A stretch of DNA of 64,000 nt from Euonymus europaeus (taxonomy: Eukaryota; Streptophyta; Magnoliopsida; Celastrales; Celastraceae), in assembly GCA_963580455.1 (NCBI GenBank), contig OY756966.1, forward strand, positions 21,331,001-21,395,000, in the 5' to 3' direction. This document shows positions 12,230-22,929 of the stretch, one piece after another. Each line of letters begins with the position of its first letter. Position 1 is the stretch's first letter. Both the position numbers and the translations under genes were made by a program. The notes beneath the pieces were generated by a model. It ran no database searches. It saw only the letters and a list, made by a program, of their open reading frames with translations, and was not told where the DNA came from.

Positions 12230-14130
12230 ATGAGAAATTAGGCTTAGGTCCAAATTTATTAACTCCTAAGAGTAAAAGGACAGCTGAATTTTTTTTGTTA
12301 GTTAATATTCAACTAATTTTTAAATTTATTGAACTAAGGACAAAACTTAAAATTATAGATTTGTCATTATTATTCTAATCAAATATGATTGAAAACTTAT
12401 TTTTCTCGATACGGATGCTTCTGACTTTGGATTGAGGAGAGGCCGATGGTGTTGGAATCGTGAGGCCGAGACGAATCCAACACCATTGGCCTTGCCAAGA
12501 TCCGACATCGAAAAATGTCGAATTGAGGCAAAATGTTCAAAACTCATTTTGCCTTGATCCGATCGTTTCTAGTGTCAGATCGAGGTGAGGCCGGTGGCGT
12601 TACAATCATTAGGCTAAGACAAATTCAATGTCATTGGCCTTGCCGAGGCAAGATCGGTGGCGTCGGATTTGTCTTGACCGGGCAATTTCAACGTCACTGA
12701 CCTCGCCTCAATTCGTCATCAGAAAGCGATTACCCAGTCAAAAATCATTTTTGAAGGTTCTACAGAGAAAAATGTTTTCTACAGAGAAAAATATCACTAT
12801 ACATTTTATGATGATATTATTGGCCCTTTTATCTAGGTCTTGCTTTAAGTGTTTTCAATGGTAAGAATTTGTTGGATTTAGCGAATATGAACTTTCTAGT
12901 TCATCACTTGGAACATAGGTTTTTAATAGCGAATCCGGGTTTTGATTAGTCGAATAGAGAAAAAATGGTTTTACATGGAAAAGGAGTTCTGACCAATTTT
13001 GGAAGTTTGAACCCCAATGTTTAGGGTACCCCAGCCCGTTAGGATTTTGTAGTTAGGACCCTAGGGTTTAGCACTTGTGACATTTAAGATTTTAGTAGTG
13101 AATCTGTTTCTTAAGCCCGTTAGGGTTTAACAAATCCGAGTCTTGGGGTTCATCACTTGGGACATAAAGTTTTAGAAGTGAATACGAGCTTTGGGTCTGT
13201 CAAATAGAGAAAAATATATTTTACAAAGAAAAATTGATTCTAAAGATAAATAAAGATTCTACAGAGAAAAAGAGTTCTATAGAGAAATATAGGTTATAAA
13301 GAGAAAAAGAGTTATGCACTAGCGGTAAAACGAAAACTAGATTTCATATTTTTTGGCTGACTTTTATGTCGGAACCTTGGGTACATCACTTGGGACATAG
13401 GGTTTTAGTGTTGAATTCGAGTTTTGGGTCTATTGTATAGAGAAAAATATTTTTTATAGAGAAAAAGTGATTCTAAAGATAAATAAAGGTTCTACAGAGA
13501 AATATATGTTTTACAAAGAAAAATAGTTTTAAAACTATGATTTCATATTTTTTTACCCTAATTTTTTCGTCAGACCACCAAAATGATCGCTTTTGATCTC
13601 AAAAGAAGTGCAACTGTGAGAGGAGTAAAGCCCGACCTATGGCGGCCAGAACAAAGGTCCACAGCAGTCGAAAAGCCATCGCGAAGCTCTGACAGCGCCC
13701 CAAAACTTCTTTTCATTGTTGTAGCTATTTTCAATGTCGAATTGAGGTGAGACTAGTGGCGTTGGAATTGTTTGGCCGATAAAAATTCAATGCCACCAGT
13801 CTCGCTTCAATCCAATGTCAAAAACGTCCAGATCGAGATAAAATGTATTTTGGACATTTTGTCTCGATCTTGCCTTTTCCAATGGCAGATTGAGAAGAGA
13901 CTACCGTCGTTGGACTCCTCTCGGCGATAAAATTTCAACAGTAGTGGTCTCTCTTCGATCAGATGTTGGGAAGAAGAGATATGGTTGTCGAAGATGAAGA
14001 CGCGATATTCACGTATAATGAGTGAGAGGGATAGTTTGGGTAGTTTAATAATTTTGTCCTTATTTCTAACTTTTTAAATGGATTGGACTTTCCTCTAAGA
14101 TTAAACATGATTATGTCCTTTTATCTAAGT
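12230..14130. repeat. foldback-like region with degenerate long terminal inverted repeats and internal palindromes
   Basis: The left edge (about 12240-12370, with taaaaggaca and aaggacaaaa) matches the reverse complement of the right edge (about 14040-14130). Inside, 12400-12760 and 13720-13980 contain repeated and inverted GC-richer words (ggccgatggtgttggaat, tgccttgatc-like). 12880-13560 holds an irregular array of attctacagagaaaaa and cacttgggacata units. The pattern resembles a large non-autonomous foldback or MULE-like element. No transposase or clean target duplication was found. Confidence 0.4.
12880..13450. repeat. diverged inverted copies of the 81-bp telobox repeat family
   Basis: The word cacttgggacata or a variant recurs near 12905, 13073, 13154 and 13387, each followed by a ttttagtagtgaat-like block. 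At 13020-13140 the string agcccgttagggttta appears, which is the reverse complement of taaaccctaacgggct found in the 10.15-10.43 kb array. The flanking blocks also match in reverse complement, so these are members of one repeat family in opposite orientation. Confidence 0.6.
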
Positions 14131-14339
14131 TGCCCATAATTAAATACATATTTAATTTGAAATAATATTAATACATTTTTTATTAAATATTTCATTGTCG
14201 TGAAGATTTAATCAAATGAGCATGGGATATAAGACGTGTGCTAGAATTTATTGTGATTATTGCCAGTTCAACTGAAGATCAATTTTGAGAGAAACCTAAA
14301 TTGACATTGCAAAGTGAGTAAAGTGGACAATATCCGTCA

Positions 14340-15790
14340 TTAAAAAGTTCATTCAAATCAAACGGTATTAAAAAATGTAAGTGTCCATTTTGTTTAAAAG
14401 TTATGAAGTTGAAAATCGGAGATGATTGGAGTCTAAAGGTTATGTGTGGGATCCATAATCATCCTGCAGTAAGTTACATGGAAGGTTATTCATATACTAA
14501 TAGATTATCGCAGGACGAAACTAACATAATGATAGATCTGTTACATAACTTAGTGAAGCCACATGATATATTGAAGGATAGAGATTCACAAAATGTGACG
14601 ACAATAAAGACGATTTATAATGCTCGTCAAAAACATCGAGTTGCTGAAATGGTTTGGAGAAATCAAATGCAACAATTAATGTATCTGTTAAGTCCACACA
14701 ATTACGTATCGTGGTATAAAAGGGACAATGAGTCCAGCCATGTCCAAGACTTATTTTTTGCTCATACTCGTTCCTTAGATCTGTTATGTGCCTTTCCATA
14801 CATTTTGCTTATGGACTCAACTCCATGTGGCATTATCTGGAGGATTCTAAAACCCATGAAGATTATTTCATAAGTTTGTCATCTATCGAACAATTATTTC
14901 AAAGGTATCTATTAAAAAATTTCTCATTTATAATTTTATTTGTTTTCTCATTAAAATGCATTGATTTATCTATCGAACAATTATTCCACATTTATCCAAG
15001 AGAAATAAATTATATCAAAACAGTGTGGCTCGATAAATATTAGGAGAAATTTGTTGCTGCTTGAGTTAATAAATCAATACATTTTGGTAATAGGACTACA
15101 AATCGAGTTGAAAGTCAATATGGAAAGCTGAAAAAAATATTTATAAAATTCAATGGGGAATCTTGTATCCGTGTGATCACGGGTTCACAATCTCTTGAAG
15201 CACAGTCCACTTCTATCAAAATGTAAATCAAAAAAAGTGTAAATTTTGTGCAACATGATTTCAAAAGTTCAATATTCAGTGAACTAAGAGGTTCTACTTC
15301 AATTGCTGAATTATTTCATATTTTGGCAAAGGTTAAACTTTTTAATAATGTTGGTCATGATCCTGAGCTTTGTAGTTGTCAAATCCAATTAACTAACGGC
15401 TTGTCTTATACACATGAGATCTCTATGTACAATATGAAAGGTCGTCCAATTCCACTATCTTCAATTGATCCGTTCTGAAGAAAGCTAGATAAGCCCACCA
15501 CTGCGTTGGAGGACGATGATATAAATTGTAGTGTTAAGACTGAATTGTTCACTGAATTTTTTTAAAAATAGACGAGATTGTTATAGAAATTATGGAAAAT
15601 TATTAACCCCTCATCCACTTTACTTGCAGACCGGAGGTGAAGAAGCAAAGTCGTGGGTGGCATAATATAAAGAAAAGGGTTGAATCAAATGCCGGACGAA
15701 ATCCTTTTGGATTTAAATATGCCGAGGCTAATGATTCTCCAATATTGCAAAGCCAACACAAATGTTCATCAACTTATGTTCCACAATTTT
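14340..15790 (+). pseudogene. Mutator-like (MULE) transposase, decayed
   Basis: The open frame actually begins before its first ATG at 14403, with KKCKCPFCLKVMKLKIGDDW. It then gives the zinc-binding CGIHNHP motif, KTIYNARQKHRVAE, and DLLCAFPYILLMDSTP, which contains the first catalytic Asp of the MULE transposase domain. Further pieces follow in broken frames: HFGNRTTNRVESQYGKLKK near 15080-15130, the SWIM-like region near 15340-15480 (LCSCQIQLTNGLSYTHEI then RPIPLSSIDPF), and a Lys/Arg tail with NPFGFKYAEA at 15637-15780. The middle of the catalytic domain is missing or unreadable after 14810. Plants carry many such MULEs with a downstream OTU domain, and the matching OTU start occurs at 16855. 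The copy cannot encode a transposase. Confidence 0.85.
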
Positions 15791-15840
15791 TATCAACAAG
15801 GAGGTTTTCGGAACAAGAATGGAATAAAATTAATATATAT

Positions 15841-16393
15841 CTAAAAAGATTTTAGAATTTTCAGATAAATTAGAAAATAAACAACATATTCAAAAAAAAT
15901 TAGGGCGTTTAAATTATGTAGAAGGATTTATAAAAAAACCTTTCTAATAAGAAAAGAAATCCACTACAAAAGCTACTTAGGAAAACTAATCTAAGTGGAT
16001 GGAATAATGAACATACATAATGTGTTAAAAATCTTAATAATGAATGTAAAGATCTACAAGAGTTAAAATTACCTGATGAAAAAAATAGATCTTAATGAAA
16101 TCTGTAGATATACTAGTGGAACTTTTAATCAAGCAGAAAGTAACTATATAGCCATAATAAAAGAAATTAAAAAGTTTTCCTTATTTGTTTTAGATAAACC
16201 TTTTATTGTACAAATAGATAAAATGCAGATAAACAAATTGATTAAAAATAAGTTGCCTAATGAACCTCAATATCCAAGATTGCATAGATGGCAAACATAT
16301 TTATCTTTATATAATTTTAAAATTGAATATATAAAAGGAGCTATTAATTATTTTGCTGAGTTTTTAAACAAGAATATAGAATTTTCTGATTAA
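15841..16393 (+). pseudogene. endogenous pararetrovirus (Caulimoviridae-like) reverse transcriptase thumb and RNase H relic
   Basis: At about 15847-15945 the frame reads like the post-catalytic RT region of plant pararetroviruses (ILEFSDKLENK and LGRLNYVEGFI), then stops. At 16076-16393 a 105-codon frame carries an RNase H-like segment with SGTFNQAESNY, NKLPNEPQYPRLHRWQTYL and a terminal IEYIKGAINYFAEFL. The KLPNEPQY..L.RWQ pattern is characteristic of plant pararetrovirus RNase H. The RT catalytic motif, coat protein and movement protein are absent. This is a short, inactivated, integrated copy lying inside the MULE relic. A Ty3/gypsy source is the alternative, but the RNase H motif argues for a pararetrovirus. 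Confidence 0.7.
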
Positions 16394-16408
16394 TGTTGAT
16401 TTTTGTAG

Positions 16409-16741
16409 ATGAAAATGGGTGATTTAAATCCTAGTAAAGAACTTGAACAACGACTTGAAACTGTCTCGATGAGGATATAAGGAATGCTTGATGAAGATAT
16501 GGAAGATGATGAAACTAATGTAAAAGGAATAAAAATAAAAAGACCTATGATGGGAGAGAAAAAAAAAAAAACCAAGTCCACTCCCAACACTGAGTACGAT
16601 AAACCAATAAACCCTGGAGGAAGCAAATTAGACCTTGACTGTAAACTGGATACTAAAAAAGGAATTGGAAAAATTATAATTTATATAACAGATGAATTTT
16701 TAGGAGAAGCTTGGATAGATAATAATGAAAAAAACTATTAG
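16409..16741 (+). pseudogene. unrecognised reading frame directly after the pararetrovirus RNase H
   Basis: An ATG lies 13 bases after the RNase H stop. The frame runs to 16741 with one in-frame stop near 16478. The product is charged, with an acidic N-terminal half (LDEDMEDDE), a Lys run (EKKKKTKS) and a C-terminal stretch ending in DEFLGEAWIDNNEKNY. I do not recognise it. Some integrated plant pararetroviruses (florendoviruses) carry a second small frame of unknown function after the polymerase gene, and position alone suggests this could be its relic. That is inference. Confidence 0.35.
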
Positions 16742-16749
16742 AGAAAAAA

Positions 16750-16990
16750 ATGAAATGCCCGAATGAAGTTGAGAGAACGCATAGTACTTCAGTTGATGAT
16801 ATAATGCACAGTAGTTCAATTGATGAGAGAATGCACAGTAGTTCAGTCTACATTAATCAATTTTCAAGTCACATGCATCCGTATATTTTATATGTGACTA
16901 ATGTCATTACTGATGGAAATTGTGGCTTTCACACTGTCACAGTGCATTGCATATGGAAGAAGGTGAAAATGCATAGACATGTATAAAATA
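16750..16990 (+). pseudogene. OTU-domain fragment of the interrupted MULE
   Basis: After a short run of three near-repeats (MHSSS with SVDD/SIDE) the frame reads NQFSSHMHPYILYVTNVITDG then NCGFHTV. This matches the start of the OTU cysteine-protease-like domain found downstream of many plant MULE transposases, with the catalytic-type DGNCGF motif. It stops soon after, so only the first part of the domain is present. It continues the MULE at 14340-15790 and is separated from it by the pararetrovirus relic. Confidence 0.7.
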
Positions 16991-17462
16991 TGATATGCTA
17001 ACTGAGGTTAACAATAATGTTGATGATTATACATTCTTGGATGGAACATGAGAAATGTTTTCGTTTATAAGACAATAAGTGATATTGTTTTAGAGATGCA
17101 TGTGGAAACCGGTGGCTCATTGAATTAATTTATCAGACATCAATCACTTGATTATATCATGTTATGATATATTTTTTTATTATAATAAATGAATTACAAA
17201 CCTTAATATTTTTTCATTTACGATCTGTCCACCACCACAATCACAATAAGTGTCATATATATCGAAAATATTAACCAAAATTATTTTGTGGAAGTATGAT
17301 TGATTCTTTAAATCTCCAATGCCTCCGATCATCCTTTAATGGCGCATTGCCTTTGCCAACGCGACTCGACCTGGAAAGAGTACTGACATTCCCTTCGACT
17401 TCTTCCCCATCCACGATACTTTTCCCGCCAAGAGAATCTGTTGAATATCAGCAACAAAGAGA
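16991..17462. promoter_or_regulatory. UNG upstream region
   Basis: About 470 bases separate the OTU fragment from the UNG start codon. The proximal 120 bases become GC-richer and pyrimidine-rich (cttcgacttcttccc near 17393), as is usual for a plant 5' untranslated region. No convincing TATA box was identified. No upstream ATG lies in frame with the coding start without an intervening stop. Confidence 0.4.
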
Positions 17463-20400
17463 ATGGCTTCCCAGAAAACCCTAATGGATCTCTTCCAACC
17501 TGCGAAGCGCCTAAAACTCTCTCCTCCCCCCTCTGGCTCATCATCCTCTAAGCCCCTCCGCTTCGATGCCAAGCTTTCCTCTCTATCTGACTCTTCTTCT
17601 TCCGCTCTCACCCCGGACCAAGAATTTCGTGTTGAGTTCAACAAACTACGCGCCAAATCCAAGCGGAACCTCAAAATCTGTCTCGATAACCTCTCCAAGG
17701 CCAAACGTATCCTCAATTTTAGTTCTTTTCTTGTTTTTTAAATTCCCCTTTTTTTATTTATTTCTATTCTATTGTTTAGAAATGAGTGCAGGGTCACAAT
17801 GTGGTGTGATTTCAGGGGAGGGCGTCGGGTACGTGAAGTTAGAGGAGCTATTGGTGGAGCAGACATGGTCGGAGGCACTGTCAGGGGAGCTGCAAAAGCC
17901 CTACGCCAAGAATCTGTGCAAATTCGTTGAAAGAGAGATATGTGGTGGCAATGTGCCCATATATCCGCCGCATCACTTAATTTTCAATGCTCTTAACTCC
18001 ACACCCTTCGACAGAGTCAAGGCTGTTATTATTGGGCAGGTAGCTTTTCTTTCTTGTGCTGTCATTTGATTAATAACAGGCATGCCAGTTGCCAAGTGCT
18101 CAAGTGTTGATGTTGGCAGGATCCTTATCATGGACCTGGTCAGGCAATGGGCCTTTCATTCTCTGTGCCAGAGGGAGTGAAGGTCCCTTCTAGTCTGGTT
18201 AATATATTTAAGGAACTTCAAAAAGATCTTGGCTGCTCCATTCCTTCTAACGGGAATCTAGAGAGATGGGCTATTCAGGTAGGACTTGACTTTTCTTGTG
18301 TATGTTTGGAATTTTAGTGTGTACACTTTCTTTTTTGTCCCGAACCATTATGCATTCTTGACGTTTGTCTTCTAGTTACTGTTACTGGCTTCTCTTTGAA
18401 ACTTAGAAATGCATAAGAGTTTGAAAATCAAATTCAATTGAACTTCAATACATATCTACTATAACAGTTCACGGTATTATTTTCCTAAATGATTCAGGAT
18501 GGAGATATAGTCTATTAGTTTATGGATCAGTTGCTCCTGGAAGAGTTAGGTACTTTTGCTGACCTGCATTCATGGGAAACAAATAACTGAGATATGAAAA
18601 ACAGAATGGCCAGAATTTCTATGGGTCAGACTCAGCGTACATACTAGAATGGTGAATTGATGATACACTTTCTGCATGGTAGTGAGAATTCATAAGAACC
18701 AGAATGGTGAAATGTAAACAATCACTTGAGATATCAGATTGAATAGAATGAGACGTATCCAAAAAGGAATGTACAATCTCTTCCCAAAATGGTTTTAAAG
18801 GGTGTTAAAAAACTGATAAACAACTATACTTAATTGGTGTGGCAGCTGTGCCTTTACTGAAGGAGATATAGTGGAATGCCCAATTTTACGGACAAACACT
18901 TCATACTGGATTCTGTTACTCATATTCAGAATGAGTCAAATGTTTCTCTTATATGCTACAAGTTAGGAAAAATGAGACAAAGATCTTATATAAAGCAATT
19001 ATCTTCTAATGAGGATCAGCTCATATAAGTTCCTAAATTTTGTTCTCTTTGAAATAAATTTTAACTATTTAGCCTGCATGAGGTGCTGAATGTGTTATAG
19101 ATGCAGGTTCCTCCATCATCTTGTTAGATTATATTCTATGTTATAGTTTTATGTTTTTCTTGTTCACAAAGCTTCCAAAATGTTGATAAAGTAGACTAGA
19201 TTTTATATTTGATTTGGGTTGGCTATTTTTTTTTTCTTTTCCTTTCCTTTGGCTAAACTATATTCTGACAATAACTTACTGGATATTGTAGGGTGTTGTA
19301 CTGCTCAACACTGTTCTTACGGGTACGATTCTTCATTATATTTGAGCTTTAGTTGTCTCACCATCTTAAGATTTTATCAATCTAGATTTATTTTGTGATC
19401 TGTTTCTTCTAACTATATGTAATTGCTTTCATTGTTTAGTTTCAGAATGATGATTGATGTTCTATTAAACTGATGTTTATAGAAATTAGGGTTATTATTC
19501 CAGGCTATATTTGTTTGTGGATAATTTATAGGCTTATAGTATTATTAGTAACTTGGAGGTTGGTATTGTCCAACTTCAGTGGATATCATGTTGTTTGCAG
19601 CTGAGAAACAAGTTACTGAAATTTCTACAGAATTGGTGCCTTGGTGGCATTTGGATATCACTGAGATTGAGAGAGAGACAGTTGACATTTTCTTCAAGGA
19701 CGATAAGTCTCATCTAATTTGACTTTTGGATGTGTGTTCTGTAATTCATATTTTTATGTTAAACAGTTCGGCAGCATCAGGCAAACTCTCACGCTAAGAA
19801 AGGATGGGAGCAATTTACTGATGCTGTTATCAAAACAATTTCACGAGAGAAAGAGGGAGTTATATTTCTCCTATGGGGAAACTCTGCTCAAGAGAAATCC
19901 AGGTATTAAGGTTGATTTCTATGCAAAAACTAAATTCCGCTGCCAGAAAAATTATTCAAATATCATCTCTATTTGCCACGCTGACGAATTGCCCTAGAAA
20001 ATGGACATTCTGCTCTCTCCTGTGTTTTATCATTTCACTTGCCATCACAAGTCCACTGACACAAATCCTGAATTTGCCAATGTAGAGTAATTCAATTGGG
20101 ATCGTTAGAAGAATTTGGGAATGATAGAAAAATCACTCATAATTTTGTTGTTTATTTTTGTAATCATCCAGCATCCAGGATAAATTAAAATTTCCTTGCT
20201 GAGGTGTTTGAAGAATTGTTGTATAGTGCTTCTATAATGGATATTGTGCAGGTTGATCGATGAAAACAAGCATCACATTCTTAAAGCAGCACATCCTTCT
20301 GGTTTGTCAGCAAACAGAGGTTTCTTTGGTTGCAGGTTTGTTTGGCTGCATGTGTGTGTATTTTTCTGGGATGTGTGTGTGTGTTGGACAGAGAGAGAGG

Positions 20401-20578
20401 GAAGGGATTATGCATTACATGAGGATAATTTTGATTCATCACTGGCAAAAAATCATTGTTCTTTTAGGCTATAGATCAAGAAAGTAATAATGCATTTTGG
20501 TTTGTGGACAGGCATTTTTCTCGTGCAAACAAACTTTTGGAGCAAATGGGGTTTCTTCCCATAGATTGGCAGCTTTGA
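17463..20578 (+). CDS. UNG: uracil-DNA glycosylase (family 1, UNG), seven exons
   Basis: The enzyme removes uracil from DNA to start base-excision repair in nucleus and organelles. Proposed exons are 17463-17706, 17816-18039, 18120-18278, 19292-19322, 19767-19902, 20252-20335 and 20512-20578. All introns are GT-AG, the phases fit, and the join gives 314 residues with no stop. Visible motifs: N-terminal [15 protein letters not shown], a PCNA/RPA-binding-like start as in UNG2; the catalytic water-activating loop GQDPYHG (residues 155-161); the uracil-pocket LLN (213-215); and the DNA-intercalating leucine loop HPSGLS (279-284), where many UNGs have HPSPLS. It ends PIDWQL, as UNGs do. Length and all key residues suggest a working enzyme. 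Intron 3 is the longest (about 1 kb). Intron 4 contains an unexplained coding-like stretch, listed separately. Confidence 0.95.
19552..19722 (+). other. coding-like open stretch inside UNG intron 4
   Basis: This frame is open for 56 codons. It has an internal ATG at 19588 and a stop at 19720-19722. A good-looking acceptor (ttgtttgcag) ends at 19600. The peptide has balanced, protein-like composition ([19 protein letters not shown], then [20 protein letters not shown]), unlike the AT-rich intron around it. It is not part of any UNG I know, and including it would break the exon phases. It may be a captured gene fragment or an alternative terminal exon. I do not recognise the source. Confidence 0.4.
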
Positions 20579-20925
20579 TCTAATGGACGTGTTTCTTTAA
20601 TGACTTCTTTTGATTATGGGTTCCCAGCATCGCCTCTGACTTTCCATTAAGGCAAATTTTGGAACATTAGGTGCAGACTTGTGCGGGACTGCAGTGCGTA
20701 GATAAGTGATGATGATAATTTTGGATCCAGTCCTGTTTAACCAGGAACATGCCATAGTATTGCTCAATTGTCTCTTTTGTGAACTTCTGTTATTGGATTC
20801 TGCTCCGGCATCCATCGTAGATGCTTGTGCAAGTCTTTTCTGTATTGTAATGCTATGAGCCATCTGCAAGTCATTCCCATACCGCAGAGATTATTTTTGC
20901 GCTTGACTTTTCTTTGAATTTTTTT
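20579..20925 (+). other. UNG 3' untranslated and downstream region
   Basis: This covers 347 bases from the UNG stop codon to the edge of the next element. It is not coding on the + strand and probably contains the 3' untranslated region. No clear AATAAA signal stands out. The ORF on the opposite strand here shows no family features. Confidence 0.4.
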
Positions 20926-21678
20926 GATGAGTTCTATTGACACCCCATTTTTTTCCTAGTAACACCCCTAAACATACAAAAAAACCCTATTCTTGTATAG
21001 CCCCATCCGCCAACACTATTTCAGACACAATCTTTCACTCCCACTCTCTGTCTCTACTCTGTCTCAACTATAAATAAGAATTAAAGACACCCTACAGACT
21101 AATTAGAACATTCTACTCATGACATTAGGTTAGGTACACTAGCAAAACTGGTAGTTAAAGAATACCAAAGATAGTCGCTTTAAATGTCGAATGAGAGTCA
21201 GTTTTAGTGGTATAAACTTTGTGGTTCTGAAAACAACGGAAGAAGGAAGACTTCCGACCATGGGCCAACAGTGGTGGAGGCAAGCTTGCAACACTGGAAG
21301 CCATGTTTTCTTGCAAGAGAAATTTATGACGAAAGGTGAAATAAATTTCAAAAGTGAGAAATGGTTTTTGAATCGAAGGAATCAGATATGACATAACAGA
21401 AAATAGAGGGAAATTTTGCGAATTCTTCGTCGTCGAAGATTGCTTCATCCGTCAAGTCCCCATAGTCCGAGTCGAATTCAAGGTCGTTGTCTCCACCGTT
21501 GCTCATTCTCCAAGATGATTTCAAGAATCTTCGTTTAGAAGAGACGGAGTAGAAACAAAGAGTGAAAGGGAAAGATTGTGTCTGAAACAGTGTTGGTGGG
21601 TGGGCTTATACAAAACTAGGGCTTTTTTGTCTGTTTAGGGGTGTCACTAGGAAAAAGTGGGGTGTCAATAGCACTCAC
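20926..21678. mobile_element. Pack-MULE-like element with about 140-bp terminal inverted repeats
   Basis: The first 140 bases (starting gatgagttctattgacaccc) match the reverse complement of the last 140 (starting gtgagtgctattgacacccc) closely, including acacccctaaaca and caacactrtttcagacacaa. The flanks are aattttttt (20917-20925) and aatttttta (21679-21687), a 9-bp duplication with one mismatch, as Mutator-family insertions make. The interior, on the - strand, carries two coding-like fragments rather than a transposase, so this is non-autonomous. It lies about 350 bases after the UNG stop codon. Confidence 0.75.
21140..21506 (-). pseudogene. coding-like fragments carried inside the Pack-MULE-like element
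   Basis: On the - strand an ATG at 21504-21506 opens a 52-codon frame with an acidic start (MSNGGDNDLEFDSDYGDLTD then EAIFDDEEFAK). Further downstream in another frame is MASSVASLPPPLLAHGRKSS followed by FFRCFQNHKVY. This second start resembles a chloroplast transit peptide, being Ala/Ser-rich and basic with few acids. I do not recognise either parent gene. Their placement between long inverted repeats suggests captured host exons. Confidence 0.5.
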
Positions 21679-21687
21679 AATTTTTTA

Positions 21688-22929
21688 TGTTTAATGCTAC
21701 ATCCACTAAAAAATGACTCGTATTTTACTTCCATATTTATGTTGTATGTGAAATAACTATTGATTATAATCACACATAAGGCCAATTTAACATTCAATAC
21801 TTCACATTAATTGAGATTAAATGGGCCGTATTTTAAGAGTCTTAAATATTATTTATTAGCTATTATCGTCTATGGAAATAAAAACAACGATTGGATCAGA
21901 TAATGAGATTGCATTATAGGGTTGCAATTCAACAGTATCATTTATTTCGCCATTGAATTCTAGACTTTTGTTTTCAGGAGAGCATTTCAACCTATATCGG
22001 TTTATAAGATGGACAATCGAACCGGCCAGCTCATAGAATGCTCCCCTTTATCTAATTATAGCAAATGAAAAAGGAAATAAATGAAATGTTCTTCCATTTA
22101 AGCTATGTATATTATCTATTGTTTACACCAAAATTTGGCTAATGAGTTTGGCACATTTGGTCCATAATATGGTGGCTTGTAAGAATATTGGATTGATCCA
22201 AGTAAGATCATGGCTATCCAATACCATCAAACGGTGACATTTGGAAGACAAAGAGTATGACATGTTGCAGAAACGGTTGAGAAGAACAAGGGATCAGGGT
22301 CAAAGTAGGATGAAAGTTAACTGGATCAACTGGAGTGGAGGAGTTGAGGCATAAAACATCAAAATTAATGGGAAATGCATGACAAATCAAGAGATATTCA
22401 AGCAATCATGTTCTAAATGATGAGAAGTTCTAGGGTTATGATCATTTAAAGTGGAGAAAATAGTGTTACATTATGGCAGGCTTGAGGAGCACATAGTTGA
22501 TTTGCGTTTATTTGATAGCGTAAGAACAAAATATGGGAGAAATGACAATGAAAGGAAATAGTGGTACTCTTGACTCTTGCACAATCAAATCAAAGACGAG
22601 TTCATGCAACAAACAACTCTTTTCTGTCAGCTAGATTCAAATCTTGTTCTTAGTTCCTTGTTTATTCTTCAACATATATATAGTATACAGTTTCAATTCA
22701 ATGACAATTCCGATGTTTTCAGTTCATTTCAATACAATTAAAGCTTCAAGTGTTAACGAAGTTGTTTTCAGTATAGTTAATAATCCAAAGTTATTTTAAG
22801 TCATTTTTAGCTTGCACAATCATTTAAGTTTTAGAAGTCTAGTGCGTAACTCATCAGTTCATTTCATTCATCATATTGAGATCTTAGCGTCTCTAGCACA
22901 CCTATTTCTATTTCATCCAACCAACAAGG
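21688..22929. other. AT-rich region, no supported gene
   Basis: I saw no recognisable gene, element ends or tandem repeat over these 1.2 kb. The last five bases (caagg, 22925-22929) form the left target duplication of the following LTR element. Confidence 0.5.

Noticed and set aside
17566..18069. 167-codon frame as an independent gene at UNG exons 1-2
   Set aside because: It reads through intron 1; only its second half is real coding sequence, as UNG exon 2.
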